DNA of 64,000 bases, taken from Lumbricus rubellus. Taxonomy: Eukaryota > Annelida > Clitellata > Crassiclitellata > Lumbricidae. A model generated the notes under the pieces. It was not told where the DNA came from. It was given only the letters and a program-made list of their open reading frames with translations, and searched no databases. Positions 9,389-20,990 of the stretch are shown here, piece by piece. How positions within the stretch are numbered: position 1 is the stretch's first letter; every line of letters starts with the position of its first letter. Location: contig OX243821.1 of assembly GCA_945859605.1 (NCBI GenBank), positions 2,639,376-2,703,375 of the forward strand, given 5' to 3'. A program made the translations under genes and the position numbers.

Positions 9389-9852
9389 CGATGCGGCAGC
9401 GTGGCCACTCCTTGGGTTTTTCCCAAGATCTTGGGTTTTTTGATCCGAACTTGGGAAATGGTTTTTTTTGCGAAGAACTTGGGTTTTTTCATGGGTTTTT
9501 TTACCCCAAAAATCTTGTGTTTTTTTCTCGAAACTTGGGAAATGGGGTTTTTCGAGAAAAACCTTGGGTTTTTCGGGCAAAACCTTGGGTTTTTTGCTTG
9601 CGAACCGGAAATTTGTGGCCATTTTTGAAAGATTAAAAAAAGGTCATCAACTTTTTTGGACGGCAAAATGGAAAAAGACACAAAATCCGAAAAATTTGGC
9701 CGGATGACTAAAAAAAGGTCATCAGAAATTTTCCGGACGAAAAATTGTGAAAATTTCGAAAGATTTGGGCAATTTGGGTTTTCTTGGATTTTTTGCCCGA
9801 CCAACTTGTTTTTTTTATATTTTTCAGTGTGGCAACGCTCGCTGCGATGCGG
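9389..9852. mobile_element. hAT-like non-autonomous element with CTTGGG repeats
   Basis: The 8-bp direct repeat CGATGCGG flanks 9397-9844 on both sides (9389-9396, 9845-9852). The ends are inverted: left CAGCGTGGCCACTCC, right the complement of CAGCGAGCGTTGCCACAC. The interior is a degenerate tandem of CTTGGGTTTTT-type units followed by GACTAAAAAAGGTCATC and GGACGGCAAAATGG words. An 8-bp duplication with CAGCG termini fits the hAT superfamily. A second copy lies inverted at 34784-35048. The apparent open frames on both strands are low complexity. Confidence 0.75.
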
Positions 9853-10145
9853 TGGTCGACCGCGTCGTGTAAGCCTACAAACATCCTCCATTGGATAAAG
9901 CGCTAGAACGGAGAGCGAGAGGAACCGAGGTTATTATTATTTTATTATAATTATTGTTCACGCACACGTGCCTCTGTCACCAAGCAGTATAATTTGGTAC
10001 GGCCTAAGCTGGGAAGTAAACAGCAAGTCCTGAGATACGCTGGCCCCGTGTCCAGGACCTTGGGATTCGTCCATTGCTGGCTCAGGGCTATGGAAAAGGA
10101 GATGAGCGCCTCCCTGTGTTCCTCATGGAACGGGATGGGACTTTA
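9853..10145 (+). repeat. Family D tRNA-like fragment and unassigned flank
   Basis: GGATAAAGCGCTAGAACGGAG and GCGAGAGGAACCGAGG (9893-9930) match the family D tRNA-like segment. The following 200 bases, including GCTGGCCCCGTGTCCAGG, match nothing else I see here. Confidence 0.45.
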
Positions 10146-10862
<717 letters not shown>

Positions 10863-11019
10863 AGCTTGCCCGTTTAAATACTAGGGCAAATTTTGCAGTC
10901 AATACGAACTGCTATGTTTGCTGCATCTTCAACATCCTCAATAACCGTGGGCTGAACACAAATTTTTTAGACACCTTTAAATAATATTATACTTTTCAAT
11001 AAATACTTCGGTCGTCTCA
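10863..11019 (+). repeat. Degenerate family A tail and core box
   Basis: GCTATGTTTGCTGCATCTTC and CCTCAATAACCGTG resemble the family A tail; TTTAGACACCTTTAAATAA lies at about 10966-10984. Confidence 0.5.
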
Positions 11020-11165
11020 TTGCCATTTGATGGATCAAAGAATTACTCCGAGACGCTCCCGACTCCAGCGCGCCCAAGAAGAACAGTAACTGTTTTAAGT
11101 TTAGTAAGGAATGATCCTTAAGGAAGGCCATTCCAGACCAATGCATGGACCAACCACAGATCAAC
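11020..11165 (-). pseudogene. L2/CR1-like LINE 3' end
   Basis: On the minus strand the sequence reads V-W-N-G-L-P, then LKTVTVLLGALESGA, and continues to CGGGAGCGTCTCGGAGTA. The same order occurs at 20991-21172 with the GCGCTATATAAAT tail intact. W-N-x-L-P followed by F-K-x-x-L-K is the usual C-terminus of L2/CR1 RT proteins. There is a frame change after L-P, so the copy is dead. Confidence 0.55.
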
Positions 11166-11270
11166 AACCATTCGTTCTTTTTCACAATGTATCTCCAATC
11201 TAGTCTGTCCTGAGCCGCATGCTCCAGCTTCTGTAGGTCTTCTCCAATCGACAATGTCGTTTGTCCATCA
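11166..11270 (-). pseudogene. LINE RT C-terminal fragment
   Basis: The minus strand encodes W-T-N-D-I-V-D-W in one frame and GEDLQKLEHAAQDRLDWRYI in the overlapping frame, separated by a single frameshift. This is the C-terminal DR-W region of the endonuclease/RT LINE and the best-preserved copy of that stretch among the GAT-linked fragments. Confidence 0.6.
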
Positions 11271-11800
11271 GGGATCGTTTGTTTGCTGCAAGGTGTCGTT
11301 AGATAAAAAAAGCAAAAAAAAAACAGAAATTATTTAGACACCTTTAAATAAATTTATCCAATGTATTAAATAATTCCGTCAACTTACGGCTATAAATCTA
11401 TCTCGTCCAACCATTTTATCGATCACATAATATATTTTTCAAATTCCGATTGGCAATACTGATTCCCTGGTCGCTAAACACAGAGCAAAAGAACAGATGT
11501 AGAAACGTTATTTGGACACCTTTAAATAATATTGAAAAAGCTGTTAAACACTTTCGTCAAATGGTGTTTAATCAATCTTTTCGATGGGCAATAATTATAC
11601 TACAACCGTTGCTATTACTCCATTGGTAAGTCAGCCACCGATAATGTCACCAGTAATCGTTTATGAAGCTCCTCCATAATTAAAACCAAGAATCATTCGT
11701 TGATAGCGCTGAGTAAAGGACTTGAATCTCAAGGTCATCAATCAGTAACCATCGCAGGGATCGAACCTATGCTCTCAATGTAAAAAAGCATCCGCCTTTG
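11271..11800 (-). repeat. Core boxes and family B SINE
   Basis: Boxes lie at about 11335-11352 and 11513-11530 on the + strand, each preceded by a family A tail relic (GTCGTTAGATAAAAAAAG; GTCGCTAAACACAGAGC). Family B on the minus strand occupies 11620-11800, with AATCGTTTATGAAGCTCC and a worn tRNA-like head. Confidence 0.55.
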
Positions 11801-11985
11801 GACTTAAAACACCTTTAAATAACGATTTTATAGTGTTATATATAATCAGTAAGTCGTACTCATACAAACTTGAATAAACTTTCTTAATATTAGGCCAACT
11901 CTCACAGTCTATATGAACAGGTTTGTTTGTCGCAAGATGTCGTTAAACACACACAATTAGAGAACAAAATTTAATACAAAGACAT
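11801..11985 (+). repeat. Family A 3' part
   Basis: The box AAAACACCTTTAAATAACG at about 11805 and tail TTTGTCGCAAGATGTCGTT (about 11927-11945) are about 125 bp apart. The AATAAA end is changed to ACACACAATTAG. Confidence 0.6.
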
Positions 11986-12508
11986 GATTATTTGTCATGT
12001 CATGTCATGTCATGTCATTCCGCCATCGTCGCTCTGCGACGGTTGGCTGCACGAATGGATGAGCATCTTCCACAATTGTCTATCACCTGCCATGTTCATT
12101 AGTCTCCTTCCCGAAAGTCCTGTCCATTCCATGATGTTGTCTATCCATGCAGTTCTAGGTCTTCCTCTACTTCTTTTCCCCTCCATCAATCCCGTCATCA
12201 GGCTGTTTTCTATGCTGTCCTTTTGTTGTCTCATGACGTGTCCAAAGTATCGCAACTTTCTTGTTTTTACGTGGATCAACAGTTCTTGCTTTGTTCCTAC
12301 TATGGCGTACACCTGCTCGTTGGTCAACTTTTTTGTCCATGGAATTCTTAGTATCTTTCTAAGACATTTGTTCTCGAATGCTTGTATGCGTCGTTCCTCT
12401 TCTTTTTTTAATGTCTATGCCTCACACCCGTATGTCGCCACTGGCCACACCAAGGCCTTCAGCAGTCTGGTTTTTGTTCTGTTGCTGACAGATTTGTTTT
12501 TACAAACC
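11986..12508 (-). pseudogene. LINE RT C-terminal domain with TGTCA tail
   Basis: On the minus strand the frame reads VSNRTKTRLLKALVWPVATY, GCEA, a TAG in place of the conserved W, TLKKEEERRIQAFENKCLRK, then LRYFGHVMRQ, RSRGRPRTAWIDNIMEWTG and a stop near 12010. This is the C-terminal third after the RT core of a 'CFDP2-like' LINE. The (TGTCA)n pentamers at 11995-12017 are its simple-repeat 3' tail. The frame ends abruptly at 12508 where an inverted-repeat element begins, and no continuation lies on the other side. Confidence 0.75.
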
Positions 12509-13810
12509 GTCTATTCAGAATAACAAGGACGTATCGTAAATTTCGAAAGTGTTGGGAATTTGCATTTTTATGTTTAGACAGAAATATCAATTCACAGTAA
12601 TAGCTGCTTTTCAATTTTTTTTTACGATAAGATGCTAACATTGAACTTAAACAAACACCAATAGTCGTTATTGTCTTAAACATCATTTTTAATTTTAAAA
12701 AAATATTTTTATAAGATACGTCTTTGTTATACTCATTATTATACTCATGACAACTAGCAGATCACGGAAAAACAAGGACGTATTTCAGGTATTTATGTCA
12801 CAAACGACCTGGAAGAAACATTAGAAAGAGTATCTACCACCATACTCTCTTAATTTAAGGTATGCATTAACATTTTCCATTAAATTATTCGATTTAATAT
12901 TTATACTTGCAATTAAATGTCAATTTTAATGTTTTTAACGCTTCATATAACTAATACACTGAAAAACCAGGACACTACAATTTAATTCATAAAATGCACT
13001 AAACCTAACACTAAACTCTATATCACAATATTTTCATCATCTAAACCAACCCTATCACTAAACCTAATCTTCAATGATACACATTACACTTAGGCCCACT
13101 GGAATAAGACAGCTTCTTGTTCGGGATTGGTTGGAGATAGGTTTGTGTCCGTGCAATTGTGCCTTTGCACCTTATCAGACACCCTACCATAAATACCACA
13201 CGGATATTAATACTGACAAAATTACATCGCATTTTTGAAGGCCGAACTTCATTCGGCCAACCACATATATTTTCTACATGAAATTTTAATGCTAAGTTTG
13301 CTATTAGACTTCGCAAAATTAGCATTGGACTAAGGGCAACAGAAGTTAGCCGCATCATTCATTAATAATGTCTTGTAATATCGCTCGCTTTGTAACAATA
13401 ACAAAAAATCCGTCTTACCATTATTCGAATCATCCTTATCATCACTGCCCCATATTTCATCCAAAATAGCTGTTACATTCCTTATTTTTCGTCTGGGACG
13501 AGCCATTATTTACCACGCAAAATAACAATTTCGAGAAAATAATTAATGTTGACACGCTTATCGCAGTCAGTCGCGCGACGTTGTGATACGGCCTTGTTAT
13601 CCGCATAATTGAGATACGTCCTTGTTATTCCAAGCATGTGAGCATAATGGGAGATACGTCCTTGTAACTCATGCTGTAATTTTACACACATGACTTGGAG
13701 ATACGTCCTTGTTATACGAAATGGTAGGTATAATTTAGTAGAACGTAGTAAGGCAATAAAACCTTTTTCGTAGGTTTACATGAGATACGTCCTTGTTATT
13801 CTGAATAGAC
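12509..13810. mobile_element. Inverted-repeat element with repeated subterminal motif
   Basis: A perfect 27-bp inverted repeat bounds it (12509-12535 and 13784-13810; inner half TAACAAGGACGTATC). The inner half recurs inside: inverted as GATACGTCCTTGTTAT-like at about 13585, 13614, 13652 and 13700, direct near 12767 and 12967 (degenerate), and again inverted at 12715. Such subterminal repeats are typical transposase-binding sites, though no superfamily is indicated and no target duplication is visible. One small open exon lies inside. Confidence 0.6.
13330..13506 (-). CDS. Small open exon, possible transposase N-terminus
   Basis: A 58-codon frame starts ATG at 13506 and begins MARPRRKIRNVTAILDEIWG, followed by an acidic SDDKDDSNN stretch. 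GTAAGA, a consensus splice donor, falls right after the N-N-G codons, so the real exon may end there (about 13417) and the rest be intron. A basic patch, an amphipathic segment and an acidic patch resemble transposase N-termini, but no family is recognised. No later exon is seen, so the element may be internally deleted. Confidence 0.35.
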   Translation of the reverse strand: MARPRRKIRNVTAILDEIWGSDDKDDSNNGKTDFLLLLQSERYYKTLLMNDAANFCCP

Positions 13811-14084
13811 GATTGAATTTTAATGACAATTAATGCAGTAAGCTTAACTTTAAAAACACACACATAAACAAAACAAAAAATAAGAAATAGTATAAATTAA
13901 TTGAAGTGGATTCGAACCTGCAACCTCTGCCTGCAAGGCAATGAATGCACCCACTACACCACCGTGCCCCATACATATATGCAAACATACATGCACACAT
14001 ACAAACATACATATAATCATATATATGCATACATATATACACAACACACATACACACATTGTTGCACTTTTCGCATACATAGAG
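13811..14084 (-). repeat. tRNA-headed SINE fragment and CATA repeats
   Basis: The minus strand of 13903-13973 reads GGGGCACGGTGGTGTAGTGG, then GCATTCATTGCCTTGC and GGTTCGAATCC: a tRNA-like head with A and B boxes related to family C but with its own middle. ACATACA/ACATATA simple repeats occupy 13970-14060. Confidence 0.6.
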
Positions 14085-14330
14085 TGAAATTCGGCCCAGA
14101 ATGACAAATGGGGTTGAACTGTTTAGTAAAACCAGGGACCTACATTGGAATATCGAAGGGATATGAAGCCGAATCCTCTGGGCCAATCACAGATCGTATT
14201 CTTATGATGCGTCACGGGTGGCGGTGGTGGGTTTAACAGATAGTGATGGTTGCAGTACTACATTAACACTATTGATTAGCGGTTAGTTTGAGAAGCATTT
14301 AATAACTAGTGAATTAAAATTTAAAGGTGT
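14085..14330 (+). repeat. Block shared with 1.3 kb and 33.5 kb, then inverted core box
   Basis: ATATGAAGCCGAATCC and AATCACAGATCGTATTCTT repeat the block at 33510-33590 and the inverse of 1290-1345. TTTAAAGGTGTCCAAATA at about 14318-14335 is the first of the long series of minus-strand core boxes. Confidence 0.6.
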
Positions 14331-14830
14331 CCAAATATCATTGTCACCGTCGTCGTCGTCGTCATCAATAGACCTACTAAACTTGCAACTACTCGGGAAG
14401 ATCTTTAATAACAATAATTAATATGACGTTTTTGAACGGTATCTTTCGTGTGCTTTTTACGCCGTTGTCTCTATTGATTATGGGAATTGGTTGCCTATAA
14501 TTGGTTACAGTATCTGCCTAGTAACATGGCGAACACTATTTCGATTCCCTGAAAATGTTACTATGTTATGACCTTGAGATTCGAGTCCTTCACTCAGTTA
14601 CTCAGCTCTAAGAAGTGATGCTTCGTAATTATATGGTGGAGCTTCATAAATGATTAGTGGTGGCAGTGAAGGTGTCACAAAATAGAGCATCACCCGGCTT
14701 AATCGTATTCTCCCTCCGCAGATGAAGAGAAACGGGTTTTGGTTCGTATGCATTCGATAATTGAGCGACGAATTGCTACGATGACATTCAATTTTTTCTT
14801 CGAATATTCGCCAAAAATGCATAACTAGTT
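14331..14830 (+). repeat. Family B SINE, + strand
   Basis: The tRNA-like remnant (14487-14560, ending CGATTCCCTGAAAA) leads into CCTTGAGATTCGAGTCCTTC, ACTCAGTTACTCAGC, GCTTCGTAATTATATGGTGG and GGAGCTTCATAAATGATTAG. It is near-identical in order to 34010-34460, including CAGATGAAGAGAAACGGGTT. Confidence 0.6.
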
Positions 14831-15110
14831 TTAAGTATGAGTTTTCCGTTTAAAACGATTTTTAAATGCCTTTTAATCAATTTTAATCAAACATAATAAA
14901 CGTTTAACGCGGTAAAAATTTTATTCGCAATTTTTAACGCGTTAATCGCATGGATAATCGTGATTAGGAGAAAACATTGGTGGCTGGGCCACATACTTAG
15001 AGGAGAGGGTATGTTGGTGACGTTGCTGGAGGGACGCGGGATGGGCAGGTTTAGCCCGTCCCCAGAAAATCTTTGCGGAATTAAATCGCTAATGGTGCAT
15101 TTTTAGAAGA
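14831..15110 (+). pseudogene. LINE RT fragment between AT-rich repeat and family A piece
   Basis: 14831-14965 recurs at 34480-34620 (TTAATCAAACATAATAAACG). From about 14972 a short frame reads RKHWWLGHILRGEGMLVTLL then EGRG: the 'GHilR ... llEGrr.G' region of LINE RT C-termini. At 15046 it abuts an inverted family A 5' end (GTCCCCAGAAAATCTTTGC). Confidence 0.5.
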
Positions 15111-15112
15111 GA

Positions 15113-15172
<60 letters not shown>

Positions 15173-15370
15173 GTAGGGTGTTGAATCTATTGATTGAGGG
15201 ATACGGTGGTTATTTGCCTTAAAACGCGAATAAGGACAGAGTTGGTTGTTGTGTATACTAGGACCGCGAGATTCAAATCCTTTTCCTGAGTTATTCTCTG
15301 CCATCGATGGAAGCTTCATTATTATACTTGAGAGGTTAATAAATGATTAACAGTGGTGGGGTGGTTGCAG
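15111..15370 (+). repeat. GT microsatellite and family B-related SINE
   Basis: About 26 GT units run from 15117 to 15170. Then GTGTTGAATCTATTGATTGA, GGATACGGTGGTTATTTGCC and a B-box-like remnant GATTCAAATCC mark a tRNA-headed repeat with copies at 32293-32560, 44915-45110 and 55530-55870. Confidence 0.65.
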
Positions 15371-15860
15371 CATTAGCGGTATAATTATTAAGACTGAAAA
15401 GGCTGTGAAAGGATTGTTGAAAATTAGTTGACTGAAGCATTTAAAAAGATAGAAAGCATTGTTTTAAAGGTGTTTATTTTTGCCTGTTGGTGTGTTCTTT
15501 TATTGAGTGTTTAGCAACATCTTGCGGCAAACAAGGCCGTTAAATTTCGCCTGCGAGATTATCACAGCATAATCCACCGAATGTGACTTATTTATATATA
15601 CGGATGAAAAAGTTATTTAAAGGTGGTTTTAGGACCAAGGTTTGCTATCATACTTAGTTCAGATTATATATATTTTTTATTATAATGTTATGAGGGTGAA
15701 ATGGTGTTCCAGTGGCAATATGTTTCGGCAGTTTGCGGGTCAGGGTGCCGAAGGACGTCAACAAAATGGGTAGGGGAGGGCTGGATTAGCTCGTCTCCAG
15801 AAAATCTTTGCAGATTTAAATCGTTAATGGTTCACTCTTAGCATCCAACCCGTAAAATTC
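15371..15860 (-). repeat. Family A, inverted, with paired core boxes
   Basis: Read on the minus strand: 5' block GATTTAAATCTGC, GAGACGAGCTAATCC and TTCGGCACCCTGACCCG; box at about 15615; tail TTGCCGCAAGATGTTGC (about 15522-15540) with ACTCAATAAA; second box at about 15460. The boxes are about 157 bp apart. Confidence 0.65.
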
Positions 15861-16190
15861 AACCTCAACTGACAAATGTGAGTAAAACTGTTGACCATAT
15901 AATATTGATGACCATAAAGCGAAGGGCTTTAATTAATATTGAACGAATTTGTCGGTTTCAAGTTCGCACCTTCCTATAATTTTATATTTGCGTTGTTTTC
16001 GGCGCCTTTTCGCTTATTCACAAATTCAGTCGACAGAGTCGGACAGACCTCAACCCGTTTCAGTGTTCAATGCATTCGAAATAATTCACAAGAACATGGA
16101 TTACGGATCACGGAAGACATTAGAAATCTTTAGACTTTTTGAACATAATTGTCAATACACTATCTGCCTTGAAACATTGAAATTCTTGGT
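15861..16190. repeat. Family G fragment
   Basis: CCATATAATATTGATGACC, GAACGAATTTGTCGG and AAGTTCGCACCTTCCTATAA recur at 37165-37390, 40500-40685, 45640-45770 and 56095-56290. The right part (TTTCAGTGTTCAATGCATTC to AATCTTTAGACTTTTTGAAC) recurs at 35052-35150. The two overlapping 64- and 81-codon frames are not conserved between copies. Confidence 0.5.
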
Positions 16191-16640
16191 TTGATCTTCT
16201 GAGGTGGTCACTGTGCATTGGGACCTTGAGACTCGAGTCATTCGGTTACTCAGCGCCATCGTGTGGAGCTTCGTAATTATATAATGGAGCTTCATAAATG
16301 ATTAGTGATGAATGGTGGTAGCATTATCAATAGAGTAATAGTTACCTTCAACTTGTGAATTGATGAATCGTGCGTTGACCAAAGCTTTTAAAAGTGTGTT
16401 GATAATTATTTAGAGGTGTTTAAAGAACGTTCCTTACATTTGGCATCGTAATTATATAATGGAGCTTCATAAATGATCAGTAGTCACTGAGACACCGTGA
16501 CGGTGGCCCCATTCGCAACAGAGTAGTGTGTGTATTTGCAGTTTAACGTCCCTGTGTGTCAACAGAGACCATTAGCGACGCCCTCCTTTGACAACTCTGA
16601 AAAATCTATTTGTCTCGATGGCTAATCGACTTGAGGCTCT
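16191..16640 (+). repeat. Family B SINE and flank
   Basis: GACCTTGAGACTCGAGTC, GGTTACTCAGCGCCATCG and GGAGCTTCATAAATGATTAG lie in family B order, and a second GGAGCTTCATAAATGATC appears at 16460. A degraded core box (TTAGAGGTGTTTAAAG) is at 16412. 16545-16600 shares GACGCCCTCCT words with family E. Confidence 0.5.
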
Positions 16641-16932
<292 letters not shown>

Positions 16933-17350
16933 CCATAACACTGACACTGACACTAACACTAACAGTAACAATAATGATAATGATAATAATAATAATAAGT
17001 TATGCAACAATCTTAATTAACATCAATCTTAACTCCTAACAGAACAGACAGCCTGCAATACACGGCGCTAATAGCAGTCGACAAAGCCCAACAAGACTCG
17101 ATCTCGGTTCCTCTCGCTCTCCATGCCAGCGTGTTATCCAAAGCAATTGACTAGCTTAGATTAATTTAGACTTGTTTCAAAGAGTCTCTTTCGATTCTTT
17201 TAAAACACCTTTAAATAAGTTCAAAAACAAAATATATATAGGACGGAACTCAAGCCGAATAATAATGACGTCCTGCATTACACCTTTAAAACGTTGTGTG
17301 CTGGCCCAATATATTCAAGCATGAGACATTTTTTATTGTTCATAAATGCC
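16933..17350 (+). repeat. GAT-array 3' flank and family D
   Basis: CACTGACACTAACACTAAC, GTTATGCAACAATCTTAATT and CAGACAGCCTGCAATACACG open the block. A tRNA-like segment on the minus strand (17085-17150) is followed by a core box at 17203-17220, AAGCCGAATAATAATGACG and TTTAAAACGTTGTGT. This order recurs near 24.6, 36.2, 49.2, 54.4 and 57.1 kb. Confidence 0.65.
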
Positions 17351-17690
17351 ATTGCCAAAAGCTTTTAACCCTTAACAGACGAGTAGCATAGTCTTGTCAC
17401 CTAGACCCTGACGCCTAGACATTTTTACCATAAAACAGCCTATAAACAAATTTTTTTGAACTTGTGCTATCTCAGTTATTTTTTGAACTAGAGACATAAT
17501 GTAACCACTGTTCTTTAGCATTTTATCTCCTCGTCTCATCTATCCGTCCAGTTTTAGCCCCCAAAAATTTGGGGATACCCTACGTTGCCCAAAACTAGAC
17601 CCCTCCCCAATTTTTTTCACTTTTGCATGTTCAAGCACCTATATTAAAATATTTTCAGTGACAACATATTTAGTTTGAGCACGAAAGAAT
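17351..17690. other. Unassigned segment, possibly TTAA-bounded
   Basis: It starts GCTTTTAACCCTTAACAGACG. I see no second end matching TTAACCCTTAACAGACG, and no coding. It has pyrimidine-rich words (CTAGACCCCTCCCC) but no close relative elsewhere in the window. Confidence 0.3.
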
Positions 17691-18005
17691 TATCAACAGG
17701 ACAGCATCGGGCAGTTAATCGAGCAGCGGGTAATCGGCGGGTGTTGCAAGAGTGAACAGGTTTCTTTCTTTGCTTCAAAAACTGGTCAGCAGAACAGCAA
17801 CGCCCAACCGGTAATGTGAAGAGAACAGCATCGGGTGATCGGCGGGACTTGCAGTTGCACGCCTAATAGTCGACCGATTCCCTTCAAAAAATGGCCAGCA
17901 GAATGGCAGCGCCCAGCCAGTAATATGAACAGAACAGCATCGAGCAGCGGGTAATCGGCGGGAGTAGCAGTTGCACGCTTAAGGTGGACAGCGTGTTATT
18001 GTTTA
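17691..18005. repeat. GC-richer tandem repeat of about 120-130 bp
   Basis: GAACAGCATCG, GAGCAGCGGGTAATCGGCGG, GCAGTTGCACGC, AACTGGTCAGCAGAACAGC and GCCCAACCGGTAAT recur in two to three imperfect copies. It is compositionally unlike its surroundings and has no long frame. Confidence 0.6.
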
Positions 18006-18277
18006 AAGAAAGGGCGGTCGGTGTTTGGTATCACATTTCTTCAATGTTATAATATCATCATTTACGCCGAATTAAGTTACCGTATACCGTACAGAGAAGA
18101 ATGGAGTCGTCAAACATTCGAACCTGCATTATAAGGGCAGAGAACGAAAAGAATTGACTAGATAGGATTAGCCTAGACTAGATTATATTAGATTTTTTCA
18201 AAAGGTCTCTTTTCCAGTTCTCTTTGGACACCTTTAAATTATTATAAAAAAGGTTTTATATATATATTAGTGGACTC
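18006..18277 (+). repeat. Family D, split by a LINE insertion
   Basis: GTGTTTGGTATCACATTTC, GCATTATAAGGGCAGAGAACG, GACTAGATTATATTAGA and core box GGACACCTTTAAATTATTA (about 18224) match 41340-41460. The match stops at CTCCAGCCAAA, where the LINE enters, and resumes at 20696. Confidence 0.6.
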
Positions 18278-18280
18278 CAG

Positions 18281-20027
18281 CCAAATTTATTTGCAGACGA
18301 TAGTGCTATTTTCTATGCAAATCGAGATGTGAAATTGCTTCAAAATAAAATCCAAAATGCCTTAATTAAAATCAATGATTGGTGCAATGAAAATGGTTTT
18401 TAAATATCTGTAAATAAAACCACGGGTGTACTATTTACCAAAAGAAAAACATTACAAAAACTACACATTACCCTTAATAATAAGGATATAAAAATTGAAA
18501 ATACTGCCAAGTTCTTGGGAGTCATTTTTGATTCTAAATTAAACTGGAAGCCCCATATAGATTACATTGTAACCAAATGTAAAAAGAGAATAAATGTAAT
18601 GAGGGCTGTGTCAGGGTATAAATGGGGGGCCTCAAAGCGGGCACTACTCTCCATCTATAGAGCACTCGTGAGGTCAGTCCTTGATTATGGAGACGTGGCA
18701 TATGCTACAGCTAGTGCTACACAATTGAAAAGGCTGAAAAATGTACAATCTGAGGCTTTGCGGTTGGCTTGTGGAACAGCTAAAGGCACCCCTGTAATGG
18801 CCCTCCAGAATGAGTGTGGAGAGGTGCCCCTCCACCTGCGTCGATTGAGTAACTCAATCAAGTTTGGATCAAAAATATTAGGTTCAAATGATCATCCAGC
18901 AGCAGAGACCATGCGAGATCACTGGTCAAATTACTATTGCGCATCTTCTGTGAACCAAAATTCTATTTTTAAAAGAACTGAACATTTCTTTTCAATTACA
19001 TTCGAACCATTTAAATCTCCAATTTTTCAGTCAACCGCTCCATGGTTTAACAGAACCACTAAAGTCGATCTGTCCTTGAAAAAACATATAAACAAAAAGA
19101 AGGACTCTCCTAACATTATGTTATCGCTATCATTAAGATTAATTGATAAATATGTTGATCGCACATCAATCTATACAGATGGTTCTAAAATTGAAAATGT
19201 CGTTTCTGCAGCTTTCTATGTACCCTCCATGAATTCTCACAACGTTTATAGGATAGCAGATAACTCCTCAATTTATTCTGCTGAATTAACGGCCATTATT
19301 GAAGCGATAAAATGGATTATCCAAAATGAAAATGTGAATGAAGCTGCAAATGCAAATAAGTATATTATATATACTGATTCATTAAGTGTGGCCACATCTA
19401 TAAAAGAAAACAAGTCTTCTTTACGGCCTAATTTATTTCTGGAATTTATAGATAATGTTAATAAACTTAAAAGCAGCAGTTTAATCATAGCATGGATCCC
19501 TAGTCATATTGGATTATCTGGAAATGAAATGGCAGACACCCTTGCAAAGAAAGGACAAGAGCTATTGGAGATTAATTCAACAAATTATCTAGAATTAATG
19601 GAAATCTATTCTTTAATAAGGAAATAATTATGTTATTAATACATGGCAAAATGAATACGATACTGAAGGAAAAGGGAGATTTTATAAATCTATCCAGCCT
19701 TTGGTATCCACTGATATAAAATTTATGGACTCTATAAGGAAACGAGAAGTTCAAATTACCAGACTTAGAATGGGGCATGTCCTTAATAACAGCTGGTTGA
19801 AAGTGATAGGTAAAAGCACAACAGACCTGTGCTCTGGATGCCAATTGCCAGAAACAATCGAACATACGCTGTTCGCTTGTAAAAAGAATGACATTTCAAT
19901 CCTACTACTTAAAAAATGTGTAGAGAAAAAAGTGGAATGTAGTGTTAAAAATATATTCTCTATTCAAGATATTTATCTTGAAGCTTATAATATACTTATG
20001 ACCATAACTAATGGGAAAATTATGTAA
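18281..20027 (+). pseudogene. RT/RNase H polyprotein remnant of an I-like LINE
   Basis: The frame opens at the RT motif LFADDSAIF and continues to KFLGVIFDSKLNWKPHI, with a TAA at 18401-18403 inside NGF-ISVNKT. The uninterrupted part from 18515 (370 codons) contains the whole RNase H core: T-D-G-S (Asp about 222), A-E-L (Glu about 257), T-D-S (Asp about 288) and WIPSHIGLSGNEMAD (His about 331, Asp about 341). A stop at 19625-19627 marks a frameshift of about 4 inserted bases. The protein resumes at 19629 and ends at 20027 with C-x2-C...H...C (LCSGCQLPETIEHTLFAC). One stop and one frameshift make it a pseudogene with otherwise intact catalytic residues. Confidence 0.85.
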
Positions 20028-20061
20028 GAAGTATTGCATGTGAATTATAATTTTAGTGCGG

Positions 20062-20220
<159 letters not shown>

Positions 20221-20695
20221 ACTAATTCTGTAATAGATTAAATAGGCATTGAATCAAACGATTTTTGATATTATGGTTTAAGCTTATAGATGATGGCTGA
20301 ATGATTTGATTTTCATATTAATGTTGAATATCTAATCTATTTGATTATATATGTATTAATTAAAAATAAATTAAAATTAAAATCAGAAAATTAATGTATA
20401 TTTAAATATATGCATGTTTATGCATGTATGTTAAATGGTGACACTAAATAATGACAAATGCATCAAAGAGGACCTACAGCAACCACCTTATGAACACTGT
20501 CGACATGGAAATAGAAATCCCAGAAGAAGAACAATGAAAAGAAAAGAAAAAAAAGATAGACATTATAGACAGAAACTGCGGAACATTTAAACAACAGTGA
20601 ACTGAAATACATTGATACTGTAACCTTAAAGACGTCAACAGCCTATGTTGCTATAAGATGTCGTTAAACTGTTGAATAATAATAAAACAGCCAAA

Positions 20696-20990
20696 ATTAA
20701 TGATAACGTTTCGTCTACACCTCTAAAACGTTGTGTCTGGAACAATATATTCATACATTTTTGATGTTCACAGATTCCATCACATGTCGTTTCTAAGTGC
20801 TTGGTATAACGTTTCTTTATTGCTATAATTATCATCATTGATGCGACACCTAGTTACCGTTCAACAACATTTTCATGTATAGGATCATTAATGTTGACCT
20901 CCTCATTTATCCACGCTTGGCACGACCACCCAACGGGGACTCGAACTTGGTTTCTCTCGCTCTCCGTGCCAGCGTGTTATCCAATGTGAT
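20696..20990 (+). repeat. Family D, right half, and tRNA-like segment
   Basis: Family D resumes after the LINE: CTCTAAAACGTTGTGTCTGG, CAATATATTCATAC and ATTATCATCATTGATGCGAC, as at 41480-41610. GACTCGAACTTGGTTTCTC to GTGCCAGCGTGTTATCC (20938-20985) is the tRNA-like segment on the minus strand. Confidence 0.6.

Noticed and set aside
9211..9898. 226-codon minus frame and several + frames
   Set aside because: They are products of the CTTGGGTTTTT-type repeats inside a non-autonomous element; low-complexity K/F/P composition.
11984..12523. 179-codon plus-strand frame
   Set aside because: Antisense to the LINE RT C-terminal domain, which shows conserved motifs on the minus strand.
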